Assembly (NCBI RefSeq): GCF_024699075.1
Contig: NZ_JAILQF010000472.1
Span: 1-6,946, forward strand
Reading direction: 5' to 3'
From: Butyrivibrio sp.
GTDB taxonomy: Bacteria; Bacillota_A; Clostridia; Lachnospirales; Lachnospiraceae
Length of the DNA: 6,946 bases
Below are positions 1 through 6,286 of the stretch, one piece after another (position 1 is the first letter of the stretch; each line of letters begins with the position of its first letter). Below the pieces are notes generated by a model. It was not told the DNA's origin and did not search any database. It saw only the letters and a program-made list of their open reading frames with translations. The translations under genes were made by a program, and so were the position numbers.

Positions 1-1
1 T

Positions 2-1507
2 GGTCTTAATGATAATCCTGAGGGCAATGCCATTGCTATGGCTAATACACCAAATCTTGATATGCTTATGGAAAAGTATCCTTTTGTAAAAGGAAATGCC
101 AGCGGACTTGCAGTTGGTCTTCCTGACGGACAGATGGGTAACTCTGAAGTAGGTCATATGAATATGGGTGCCGGACGTATCGTATATCAGGAGCTTACTA
201 GAATCACAAAGTCTATCGAAGATGGTGATTTCTTTGAAAACGAAGCTCTTCTTGCTGCAGTTAATAACTGTAAAGCTAATGACAGCGCTCTTCATATGTT
301 TGGTCTTGTATCAGATGGAGGTGTTCACAGCCACATTTCTCACATCTATGGACTTCTTGAACTTGCTAAGAAGAACGGACTTAATAAAGTATATGTTCAC
401 TGCTTCCTTGATGGACGTGATACTCCTCCGGAAAGCGGAATTGATTTCGTACAGCAGCTTGAAGACAAGATGAAGGAACTTGACGTAGGTGAAGTTGCTT
501 CACTTTCAGGACGCTATTATGCAATGGACAGAGATAACAACTACGATCGTGTTGTTATAGCATATGATGCTCTTACAAAGGGCGAAGGCCAGAAGGCTTC
601 AAGTGCACACGAAGGTATGCAGCAGTCTTATGACAACGGTAAGACAGATGAGTTCGTAATTCCTACAGTTATCATGAAGGACGGTCAGCCGGTTGCTACA
701 ATTAAGGATAACGATTCAGTTGTATTCTTTAATTTCAGACCTGACAGAGCAAGAGAGATGACTCACTGTTTCTGTGATGATGAATTTGATAAGTTTGATC
801 GTGGAGACAGGATCAAGACTAAATTTGTATGCTTCACAGATTATGATCCACTTATTCCTAATAAGGAAATTGCATTCAAGAAAGTTCAGCTCACTAACAC
901 ATTCGGACAGTGGCTTGCAGATAAGGGACTTAAGCAGGCACGTATCGCTGAGACAGAAAAATATGCTCATGTTACATTCTTCTTCAATGGCGGTGTAGAA
1001 GAGCCTAATAAAGATGAGGACAGAGTCCTTGTAAACAGCCCTAAGGATGTACCTACATATGACCTTAAACCTCAGATGAGTGCACCTGAAGTATGCGATA
1101 AGCTTCTTGATGCTATCAATTCACAGAATTATGACGTTATCGTCTGCAACTTTGCTAATCCTGACATGGTAGGACATACAGGTGTTATTCCTGCTGCTGT
1201 TAAGGCTGTAGAGACTGTTGATGAGTGCGTAGGTAAGATTTATGATGCAATCATGAAGAATAACGGTACAATGTTCATCTGTGCAGACCACGGTAACTGC
1301 GATATGATGATCGATTATGAGACAGGTGAGCCATGGACAGCTCATACAACAAATCCTGTTCCATTCATTCTTGTTAACTATGATCCTGCATATACACTTA
1401 AAGAGGATGGATGTCTTGCAGACATAATTCCTACTCTTATAGAGTGTATGGGAGAAGAGCAGCCTGCAGAAATGACAGGTAAGAGCCTTCTTGTTAAAAA
1501 AGACTAA
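2..1507 (+). CDS. gpmI: 2,3-bisphosphoglycerate-independent phosphoglycerate mutase (5'-truncated by window)
   Basis: This enzyme interconverts 3- and 2-phosphoglycerate in cytosolic glycolysis and gluconeogenesis, and it belongs to the alkaline phosphatase superfamily with two Mn ions. The reading frame is open from position 2 (GLNDNPEGNAIA...), so the ATG at 38 is internal. About a dozen N-terminal residues are missing, including the first metal-binding Asp of the usual LDGxG motif; 501 residues are visible against a family length near 510. The phosphoserine motif NSEVGH lies at 140-157, with the catalytic Ser at 143-145. The substrate-binding insert domain shows DGRDTPP, GRYYAMDRDNNYDR (509-550) and FNFRPDRA (728-751). 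Metal ligands follow: Asp and His of NPDMVGH (1163-1165, 1175-1177), DH of ADHGNCDMM (1286-1291) and His of HTTNPVPF (1343-1345). All visible catalytic residues are intact and the stop is followed by an intrinsic terminator, so this is probably the last gene of its transcript. The identification is firm. Confidence 0.97.
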   Translation, partial: GLNDNPEGNAIAMANTPNLDMLMEKYPFVKGNASGLAVGLPDGQMGNSEVGHMNMGAGRIVYQELTRITKSIEDGDFFENEALLAAVNNCKANDSALHMFGLVSDGGVHSHISHIYGLLELAKKNGLNKVYVHCFLDGRDTPPESGIDFVQQLEDKMKELDVGEVASLSGRYYAMDRDNNYDRVVIAYDALTKGEGQKASSAHEGMQQSYDNGKTDEFVIPTVIMKDGQPVATIKDNDSVVFFNFRPDRAREMTHCFCDDEFDKFDRGDRIKTKFVCFTDYDPLIPNKEIAFKKVQLTNTFGQWLADKGLKQARIAETEKYAHVTFFFNGGVEEPNKDEDRVLVNSPKDVPTYDLKPQMSAPEVCDKLLDAINSQNYDVIVCNFANPDMVGHTGVIPAAVKAVETVDECVGKIYDAIMKNNGTMFICADHGNCDMMIDYETGEPWTAHTTNPVPFILVNYDPAYTLKEDGCLADIIPTLIECMGEEQPAEMTGKSLLVKKD

Positions 1508-1523
1508 TACTTTAAGATAAATA

Positions 1524-1561
1524 AGCCACACTGGGGTATGTCGCTCCGGTGTGGCTGTTTT
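1524..1561 (+). terminator. Intrinsic terminator after gpmI
   Basis: An 11-bp stem pairs agccacactgg (1524-1534) with ccggtgtggct (1546-1556). It has one G.T wobble and an 11-nt loop, and is followed by GTTTT. It starts 17 bp after the gpmI stop and ends about 40 bp before pepF. The T-tract is short, so some read-through into pepF is possible. Confidence 0.8.
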
Positions 1562-1602
1562 GATTATATCTTTCAATAATAACAACAGAAAAGAGGACTA
1601 GT

Positions 1603-3402
1603 ATGGAAGAAAAGAAAATATTAAAAAGAGAAGAAGTGCCGGTAGAATATACCTGGAATCTTGAAGATCTTTATAAAACACCTGCTGACTGGGATAAAGA
1701 TTTTGAAAATGCAACAAAGCTTGTAAAAGAAATAGAAAGCTTTCAGGGACATGTAGGAGAAAGCGCTGATAAGCTTCTTGCGTGGTATAAAAAGAGCGAT
1801 GAGGCTGAACTTTTATTGTCAGCTTTATATTCATATGCTTCACTTTCTGCAGATCAGGACCTTTCCAATAATGAAAATCAGGCAAGAAAAGGTAAGGCTG
1901 TAGGTCTACTTGTATCTATTTCAAGTGCTTCAGCATTTGCAGATACAGAGATCATGGCAATTGAAGATGATAAGCTCGAAAACTTCTTTAAAGAAAATGA
2001 GGAGCTCACAGTATATCGCCTTGCAATTGATCGTGTAAGAAAGAAAAAAGAACATATGCTCTCAGCAGCTGAGGAGAAGCTTCTTGCAGCATCAGGTGAG
2101 ATGTCAGAGGGGCCTTCTAATATAGGATCGATTTTTAGAAATGCAGATCTTAAATTCCCTAAAGTTAAAGACAGTAAGGGAGCAGAACATGACCTTACAC
2201 AGGGAACTTATATCTCTTACATGGAAAGTTCAGATCGTGAGTTTAGAAAAAATGCTTTCAAGACTTTCTATGATACCTGGAAGTCTCATGAAACTCTTTC
2301 TGCAACAATCTTTGATGCCCATTACAAACAGCAGACTTTCTATGCAAATGCAAGAAAATACAATAATAACCTTGAGGCTGCTCTTGATCACACAGAAGTG
2401 CCTGTAAGTGTATATCATAATCTTATTGACACGGTTCATAAGCATATGGGATCAATGTATCGTTATATGGATCTTCGTAAGAAGATTATGGGCGTTGATG
2501 AGCTTCACATGTATGACCTTTATAATTCAATCGTTCCTGATGCTGAAGAAAAGATAACATTTGAACAGGCCAAAGAAGCTGTATTTGAAGCTATTAAGCC
2601 CCTTGGAGAAGATTATGCAAAGGTTGTAAAACAGGCTTATGAAAACCGCTGGCTTGATGTGTATGAAAATGAAGGAAAGAGAAGCGGAGCCTATTCTTCA
2701 GGCGGAGCCAGACCTCATCCATATATCCTTCTTAATCATAAGGATAATCTTAACAGCCAGTTTACACTTATTCATGAGACAGGACATACAATGCACAGTT
2801 ATCTGTCTATGAAGAATCAGCCGGTTATATATTCGGATTATGTAATCTTTGTTGCGGAAGTTGCTTCAACCTGCAATGAAGTGCTTATGATGAAGAATCT
2901 CCTGGCTAAGACAACTGATACCAAGAAGAGAAAATATCTGCTTAATTACTTTATGGAGCAGTTCCGTACAACACTTTATCGTCAGACTATGTTTGCAGAG
3001 TTTGAGCTCAAACTTAATGAGCTTGTTGAAAACGGTAATACGCTTACTGCGGACACTCTTAATAAAATATATTATGACCTGAATAAGCTGTACTACGGAG
3101 ATAATATGGTTGTTGATGAGGAAATTGCAAGTGAATGGGCCAGAATACCTCATTTTTTCTACAACTATTATGTATATCAGTATGCTACAGGCTTTTCTGC
3201 AGCAATTGCTCTTGCTACAAAGATTCTTAAAGAGGGAGAGCCTGCAGTTAAGAATTATCTCAAATTTCTGTCTTCCGGAAGCAGTACAGACCCGATAAGT
3301 CTTTTGAAGATTGCAGGTGTTGATATGTCTTCTCCTGCACCAATAGATGAGGCGCTTGATCAGTTTGATGCACTTATTTCTGAAATGGAAAAACTTGCAT
3401 AA
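1603..3402 (+). CDS. pepF: Oligoendopeptidase F (M3 family zinc metallopeptidase)
   Basis: This is a cytosolic zinc endopeptidase that cleaves short oligopeptides, typically those delivered by peptide importers or released during protein turnover. It has 599 residues, the usual PepF length of about 600, and no signal peptide. An N-terminal M3_N-type helical region covers roughly residues 110-190, and the M3 catalytic domain follows from about 205 to 590. The zinc site is complete: HETGH at residues 391-395 (His391, Glu392, His395) and the third ligand Glu419 in VAEVASTCNE. Just before it is the PepF-typical GGARPHPYILLN segment, and the Tyr-rich substrate-side motif HFFYNYYVYQYATG starts at residue 517. 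The start at 1603 is supported by AGAGGA at 1592-1597 with a 5-nt spacer and by the conserved beginning (EVPVEYTWNLEDLY). It lies 95 bp after gpmI across a terminator, with no good promoter visible between terminator and start. The downstream neighbour is an Opp-like importer, so coupling to peptide uptake is plausible but inferred. Confidence 0.96.
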   Translation: MEEKKILKREEVPVEYTWNLEDLYKTPADWDKDFENATKLVKEIESFQGHVGESADKLLAWYKKSDEAELLLSALYSYASLSADQDLSNNENQARKGKAVGLLVSISSASAFADTEIMAIEDDKLENFFKENEELTVYRLAIDRVRKKKEHMLSAAEEKLLAASGEMSEGPSNIGSIFRNADLKFPKVKDSKGAEHDLTQGTYISYMESSDREFRKNAFKTFYDTWKSHETLSATIFDAHYKQQTFYANARKYNNNLEAALDHTEVPVSVYHNLIDTVHKHMGSMYRYMDLRKKIMGVDELHMYDLYNSIVPDAEEKITFEQAKEAVFEAIKPLGEDYAKVVKQAYENRWLDVYENEGKRSGAYSSGGARPHPYILLNHKDNLNSQFTLIHETGHTMHSYLSMKNQPVIYSDYVIFVAEVASTCNEVLMMKNLLAKTTDTKKRKYLLNYFMEQFRTTLYRQTMFAEFELKLNELVENGNTLTADTLNKIYYDLNKLYYGDNMVVDEEIASEWARIPHFFYNYYVYQYATGFSAAIALATKILKEGEPAVKNYLKFLSSGSSTDPISLLKIAGVDMSSPAPIDEALDQFDALISEMEKLA

Positions 3403-3484
3403 TTCCTACTAAAGCGGTATCATTTATATCATTAGAATACTAATTTATCTAATCATGTGCATAAAGTTACGATTATCCATATTT

Positions 3485-3508
3485 TCAGTGGAAACTGACG
3501 ATTTTTTT
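3485..3508 (+). terminator. Weak hairpin plus T-run, possible pepF terminator
   Basis: TCAGT (3485-3489) and ACTGA (3494-3498) form a 5-bp stem with loop GGAA, followed by CGA and seven T residues (3502-3508). It lies about 85 bp after the pepF stop. The stem is short, with only two G-C pairs, but no better terminator for pepF is visible in the intergenic region before the next promoter. The T7 run is itself mirrored by A7 (3510-3516), so the tract may instead be a bent-DNA element. Confidence 0.3.
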
Positions 3509-3529
3509 GAAAAAAATTTGTTTGTGTCC

Positions 3530-3547
3530 GACGTACATATGTCCGTC
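3530..3547. promoter_or_regulatory. 18-bp near-perfect palindrome, candidate operator
   Basis: GACGTACATATGTCCGTC equals its reverse complement except for one mismatched pair (T at position 5 against C at position 14). It has a central ACATATGT core. It sits about 40 bp upstream of the -35 box at 3587, a usual place for an activator site. The half-site sequence does not match an operator I recognise. Confidence 0.4.
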
Positions 3548-3586
3548 ATACAAGTGGAAACGTTGATAAAATTTACGATTTCCATA

Positions 3587-3614
3587 TTGACAAAAATTAA
3601 TATGACTGTAAAAT
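3587..3614 (+). promoter_or_regulatory. Sigma-A-type promoter of the binding-protein/permease operon
   Basis: A perfect -35 box TTGACA (3587-3592) is separated by 16 bp from the -10 box TAAAAT (3609-3614), which matches TATAAT at 5 of 6 positions. Transcription would begin near 3621, giving an untranslated leader of about 270 nt before the start codon at 3894. This is the best promoter match I found in the window. The 16-bp spacer is one base shorter than ideal. Confidence 0.7.
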
Positions 3615-3709
3615 AAAGGAAGTTGATGTAACACAGTGCGCGCATCGAATGAGGCTCCAGCCAAGAAATTTTGGGGGGCTGAAATTTCATAAATTTTGAA
3701 ATGATAACG

Positions 3710-3767
3710 ATGACGTTAAATTAACTTTCTTTATTTAAAGAAGTGTTTAACGTCATTTTATTATTTT
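3710..3767 (+). terminator. Intrinsic terminator inside the leader (candidate attenuator)
   Basis: ATGACGTTAAA (3710-3720) pairs perfectly over 11 bp with TTTAACGTCAT (3746-3756). A further inner stem (3724-3732 with 3737-3744, one bulged T) is capped by an ATTT loop, and the T-rich tail TTTTATTATTTT covers 3756-3767. It lies downstream of the predicted promoter and about 125 bp before the coding start. It would therefore stop a fraction of transcripts before they reach the gene. The stem is AT-rich but long. It could alternatively be an mRNA-stabilising structure. Confidence 0.65.
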
Positions 3768-3878
3768 AAGGTATGACTTTGATGCACTAAAGCGCCAACT
3801 TGTTAAACAACAAGGGGATGTAGCCTCATAGAGGATTACATAAACAAATGCCGAATCTAAAAATAGAAGAGGAATAAT

Positions 3879-3885
3879 AAGGAGG
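3879..3885 (+). promoter_or_regulatory. Strong ribosome binding site for the OppA-like gene
   Basis: AAGGAGG is an extended match to the anti-Shine-Dalgarno sequence, with an 8-nt spacer to the ATG at 3894. It fixes the start of the lipoprotein and fits very high expression, as is normal for binding proteins of importers. Confidence 0.85.
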
Positions 3886-3893
3886 AAGGAATT

Positions 3894-6128
3894 ATGAAAA
3901 GATCTAAAGTCATTGCACTACTTCTTACAGTAGGAATGACAGTGTCTTCTGTAGCTTGCGGTGGATCAAGCACAAGCAGCACAGGTGACAGCACAGGTTC
4001 TGAAAGCAACGAAGCTGCTACAGAAGCAGCAGATGGCGCTGAAGCAACTGATGGCGCGGCAGAGGAGACTTCTGAAGAAGAAGTTGTCGACGAATCATCA
4101 ATGGATTATGACGAGCTTTCTGAGTATGTTTACAACCAGGTACTTGGTGAATTCTATGAAACATATGAGGCAGCTCAGGCAGAAGATGATAAGAATGTAT
4201 CTTGGGCACTTGATGCTGTAGCAGAAGCTAAGCTTCTTGAGTCAGGTGTATTCATTCCATTCACATCACGTGGTGGTATGTATGCTATCAGCCGTGTGGC
4301 ACCTTACACAGTAGCTCCTACACTTTGGGGTAATGATGAGACACGTTTCCATAATGCTGTAGTTACTTCTGAGCTCATTAAGACAGAAGACTATATGGCT
4401 ATGAGAGAGAAATATGCTGAGCTTAAGGGAACAGGCGAATACGAAGATTGGGTTAAGTCTTTCCTTGAAGAAAAAGGATACACAATCACAGACGAGTACA
4501 AATATCCTAGTTCATCAGATCCTACAACATGGGATGTTCTTAGCACATCAAGACAGGCAGATACACGTTCACTCGTACATACATATGACGGACTTATGGA
4601 GTATGATGGAGAGAATACACAGCAGCCTGCACTTGCAACATCTTACGAAGTTTCTGAAGATGGTCTTACATATACCTTCCACATCCGTGAAGGCGTTAAG
4701 TGGGTTGATTCTCAGGGACGTGAAGTTGGTGATGTTACAGCAGATGACTTTGTTGCTGGTATGCAGCACATGATGGACTGCATGGGTGGTCTTGAGTACC
4801 TTGTTCAGGATGTTATCGTTGGAGCAGATGCTTATATCAACGGCGAGACATCAGACTTCTCTACAGTTGGTGTTAAGGCAGTAGATGACTATACACTTGA
4901 GTATTCACTTGTTGCTCCTTGCACATATTTCAACACTATGTTAAGCTATAGCGTGTTCGCTCCTCTTAATCGTTCTTACTACGAATCATGTGGTGGTAAG
5001 TTCGGTGATGAGTTCGATTCATCAGCTTCTGACTATACATATGGTACAGATGCTGACCACATCGCATACTGCGGACCTTACCTTGTAACTAACTTCACAG
5101 CTAAGAATACAATCGTATTCAAAGCTAATCCATCATACTGGAACAAGGATAACATCAATATCCAGACAATCACATTCCTTTATAATGATGGAACAGATGC
5201 TACAAAGGCATACAATGATGCTAAGGCTGGAACAATTTCAGGATGCAGTCTTACTACAGCAGGTCTTGAGGCAGCTAAGAACGATGGAATCTATGATGAA
5301 TATGCTTATGTAAGCCTTACAGATGCTACATCTTTCGTAGGATTCATGAATGTTAACCGTGCAGCATTTGCTAACGTTAACGATTCAACATCTGCTAAGT
5401 CAGTTCAGACAGAAGAGGATGCAGCAAGAACTAAGGCTGCTATGCGTAACCAGGAATTCAGACTTGCACTTCTTCAGTCAATTGACAGAGGTACATATAA
5501 CGCACAGACTAATGGTGATGACCTTAAGTACAATGCACTTATCAACACATACACACCTGGTAACTTCGTACAGCTTGAAGAGGAAGTAACAATTGCTATC
5601 AACGGAACAGATACAACATTCCCTGCTGGAACATACTATGGTGAGATCGTTCAGGCTCAGCTTGATGCTGATGGAGTTGAAGCTACAGTTTGGGATCCTT
5701 CAGGAAATGATGGTGCTGGTTCATCATCAGGATTTGATGGATGGTACAATGCAGATGCAGCAGTAGCTCACCTTAACGCAGCTATTGAAGAGCTTGCAGC
5801 TGAAGGCGTTGAAGTAAGCGCTGAGAATCCTATTCAGGTTGATCTTCCTTACTTCGAAGCAAGTGAGACATATGCAAACAGAGCTAATGCTTTCAAGAAG
5901 TCTATTGAAGAAGTTCTTGGCGGTGCAGTTATAGTTAACCTTGTATCATGTGCTACATCTGATGATTGGTACTATGCAGGTTACTACACAGAACTTGGTT
6001 CTGAAGCTAACTATGATATCTATGATGTATCAGGATGGGGTCCAGACTATGGTGATCCTAAGACATATCTTGACACAATGCTTCCTGACTATGCAGGATA
6101 CATGGTTAAGTGCCTTGGTATTTATTAA
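3894..6128 (+). CDS. OppA-like family 5 substrate-binding lipoprotein, apparently circularly permuted
   Basis: This is an extracellular membrane-anchored receptor that delivers substrate, probably oligopeptides, to an Opp/Dpp-type ABC importer. Residues 1-22 are a lipoprotein signal (MKRSK, hydrophobic stretch, SVAC with lipidated Cys22; Ser at -3 is slightly atypical). Residues 23-70 form a low-complexity Ser/Thr/Gly/Ala then Glu-rich linker. The canonical family 5 N-terminal lobe begins near residue 200 (DPTTWDVLS, YDGLMEYDG, PALATSYEVSEDGLTYTFHIREGVKW, ADDFVAGM at 283-290). The domain ends with GWGPDYGDPKTYLDTML (714-730), and the protein stops 14 residues later. The segment that normally follows that motif is instead found at about residues 73-175 (AEAKLLESGVFIPF, ISRVAPYTV). 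At 744 residues it is longer than the typical 500-600. The permease gene follows by 158 bp across a strong hairpin. Peptide specificity is inferred; family 5 also binds nickel, heme or oligosaccharides. Confidence 0.93.
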   Translation: MKRSKVIALLLTVGMTVSSVACGGSSTSSTGDSTGSESNEAATEAADGAEATDGAAEETSEEEVVDESSMDYDELSEYVYNQVLGEFYETYEAAQAEDDKNVSWALDAVAEAKLLESGVFIPFTSRGGMYAISRVAPYTVAPTLWGNDETRFHNAVVTSELIKTEDYMAMREKYAELKGTGEYEDWVKSFLEEKGYTITDEYKYPSSSDPTTWDVLSTSRQADTRSLVHTYDGLMEYDGENTQQPALATSYEVSEDGLTYTFHIREGVKWVDSQGREVGDVTADDFVAGMQHMMDCMGGLEYLVQDVIVGADAYINGETSDFSTVGVKAVDDYTLEYSLVAPCTYFNTMLSYSVFAPLNRSYYESCGGKFGDEFDSSASDYTYGTDADHIAYCGPYLVTNFTAKNTIVFKANPSYWNKDNINIQTITFLYNDGTDATKAYNDAKAGTISGCSLTTAGLEAAKNDGIYDEYAYVSLTDATSFVGFMNVNRAAFANVNDSTSAKSVQTEEDAARTKAAMRNQEFRLALLQSIDRGTYNAQTNGDDLKYNALINTYTPGNFVQLEEEVTIAINGTDTTFPAGTYYGEIVQAQLDADGVEATVWDPSGNDGAGSSSGFDGWYNADAAVAHLNAAIEELAAEGVEVSAENPIQVDLPYFEASETYANRANAFKKSIEEVLGGAVIVNLVSCATSDDWYYAGYYTELGSEANYDIYDVSGWGPDYGDPKTYLDTMLPDYAGYMVKCLGIY

Positions 6129-6170
6129 TTAAAGGTTTTAAAAGTTATATAAAGTATTAAACATTATAAG

Positions 6171-6200
6171 CAGGAGAATGGGCTCATGCTCATTCTCCTG
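6171..6200 (+). promoter_or_regulatory. Very stable intercistronic hairpin between binding protein and permease
   Basis: CAGGAGAATG (6171-6180) pairs perfectly with CATTCTCCTG (6191-6200). Three further pairs (one G.U) close a TCAT tetraloop, giving a 13-bp stem. It is followed by ACTTTGATG, so there is no proper T-tract. In importer operons such hairpins commonly protect the upstream binding-protein mRNA from 3' decay or cause partial termination, giving more binding protein than permease. That role is inferred here from position and structure. Confidence 0.7.
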
Positions 6201-6203
6201 ACT

Positions 6204-6232
6204 TTGATGTAATATAGACTGGTAAGTAATAT
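6204..6232 (+). promoter_or_regulatory. Possible weak internal promoter upstream of the permease gene
   Basis: TTGATG (6204-6209) and TAATAT (6227-6232) are separated by an ideal 17 bp, and each matches the sigma-A consensus at 4 of 6 positions. It lies just after the intercistronic hairpin and could give the permease genes separate basal transcription. In AT-rich DNA such matches arise by chance. Confidence 0.25.
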
Positions 6233-6286
6233 TGGAGACATAACGTATTCTCTGATCATATGACCGGTCGTCTGGAGTGAAGGACT

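Larger units (their letters stand above)
3467..3588 (+). repeat. Two pairs of short direct repeats upstream of and touching the oppA-like promoter
   Basis: Copy one of the first repeat is TTACGATTATCCATATT at 3467-3483. Copy two is TTACGATTTCCATATT at 3573-3588, identical except for one missing A, with starts 106 bp apart. A second repeat, AGTGGAAAC, occurs exactly at 3487-3495 and 3553-3561, 66 bp apart. The order of the two motifs is swapped between the left and right clusters. The right copy of the first repeat overlaps the -35 box by two bases. This is compatible with paired operator sites for a DNA-binding regulator, but no regulator can be named. Confidence 0.5.
3403..3893 (+). other. 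491-bp gene-free regulatory region between pepF and the binding-protein gene
   Basis: No reading frame here has a ribosome binding site together with a protein-like composition; the one sizeable minus-strand frame (3445-3690) looks like chance. The first half (3403-3586) is very AT-rich and holds a weak hairpin with T-run, direct repeats and a near-palindrome. The second half begins with a consensus-like promoter at 3587-3614 and continues as a structured leader. The individual elements are listed separately. Confidence 0.75.
3621..3893 (+). promoter_or_regulatory. Long structured 5' leader (candidate cis-regulatory RNA)
   Basis: About 270 nt lie between the predicted transcription start and the start codon. 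Visible stems, in order, are: a hairpin at 3658-3681 (CAG/CTG outer, CCAA/TTGG inner); a 6-bp stem ATTTCA/TGAAAT at 3684-3702; the strong terminator-like hairpin at 3710-3756; CTTGTT/AACAAG with loop AAAC at 3799-3814; and CCTC/GAGG at 3824-3834. The layout (upstream stems, terminator, further stems, ribosome binding site) suggests attenuation or processing. I do not recognise a T-box, c-di-GMP, c-di-AMP, SAM, lysine, glycine or cobalamin signature. The 3' end holds AAGGAGG (3879-3885), 8 nt from the ATG. Confidence 0.45.

Noticed and set aside
1491..1518. TTGTTA-16-TAAGAT as a promoter for pepF across the gpmI stop
   Set aside because: Each box matches only 4 of 6 consensus positions, and the transcript would immediately enter the terminator hairpin at 1524-1561. 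There is too little support to annotate it.
1121..1585. 154-codon minus-strand open frame over the gpmI 3' end
   Set aside because: It is antisense to conserved gpmI coding sequence that contains the metal-binding motifs, and it crosses the terminator. It is a shadow of the codon usage.
3615..3631. AAAGGA followed by ATGTAA, a start-stop minimal frame
   Set aside because: The would-be ribosome binding site lies at or before the predicted transcription start, so it would not be in the RNA.
3445..3690. 81-codon minus-strand open frame in the intergenic region
   Set aside because: It has no ribosome binding site and a composition unlike the neighbouring genes, and it runs across the promoter and operator-like elements of the + strand operon. 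It looks like a chance frame in AT-rich DNA.
3649..3699. Sixteen-codon frame in the leader (MRLQPRNFGGLKFHKF)
   Set aside because: No Shine-Dalgarno sequence precedes it, and it overlaps stems that explain the sequence better.
3780..3860. Resemblance of the leader segment (GCGCCAAC, stem, AAAC loop, stem, GGGATGTAGCC) to the c-di-GMP-I (GEMM) riboswitch
   Set aside because: The diagnostic GCAAAGCC and GNRA tetraloop are absent, and the spacing of the remaining pieces does not fit. An Rfam scan (RF01051) would decide.
3848..3877. Nine-codon frame MPNLKIEEE just upstream of the binding-protein gene, possible leader peptide
   Set aside because: The only purine-rich candidate ribosome binding site (AGAGGA, 3830-3835) is about 12 nt away, and the codons show no regulatory run of one amino acid. 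It is probably chance.
6262..6269. GACCGGTC perfect 8-bp palindrome before the permease start
   Set aside because: It is too short to distinguish from chance, has no partner copy, and shows no clear link to a promoter.
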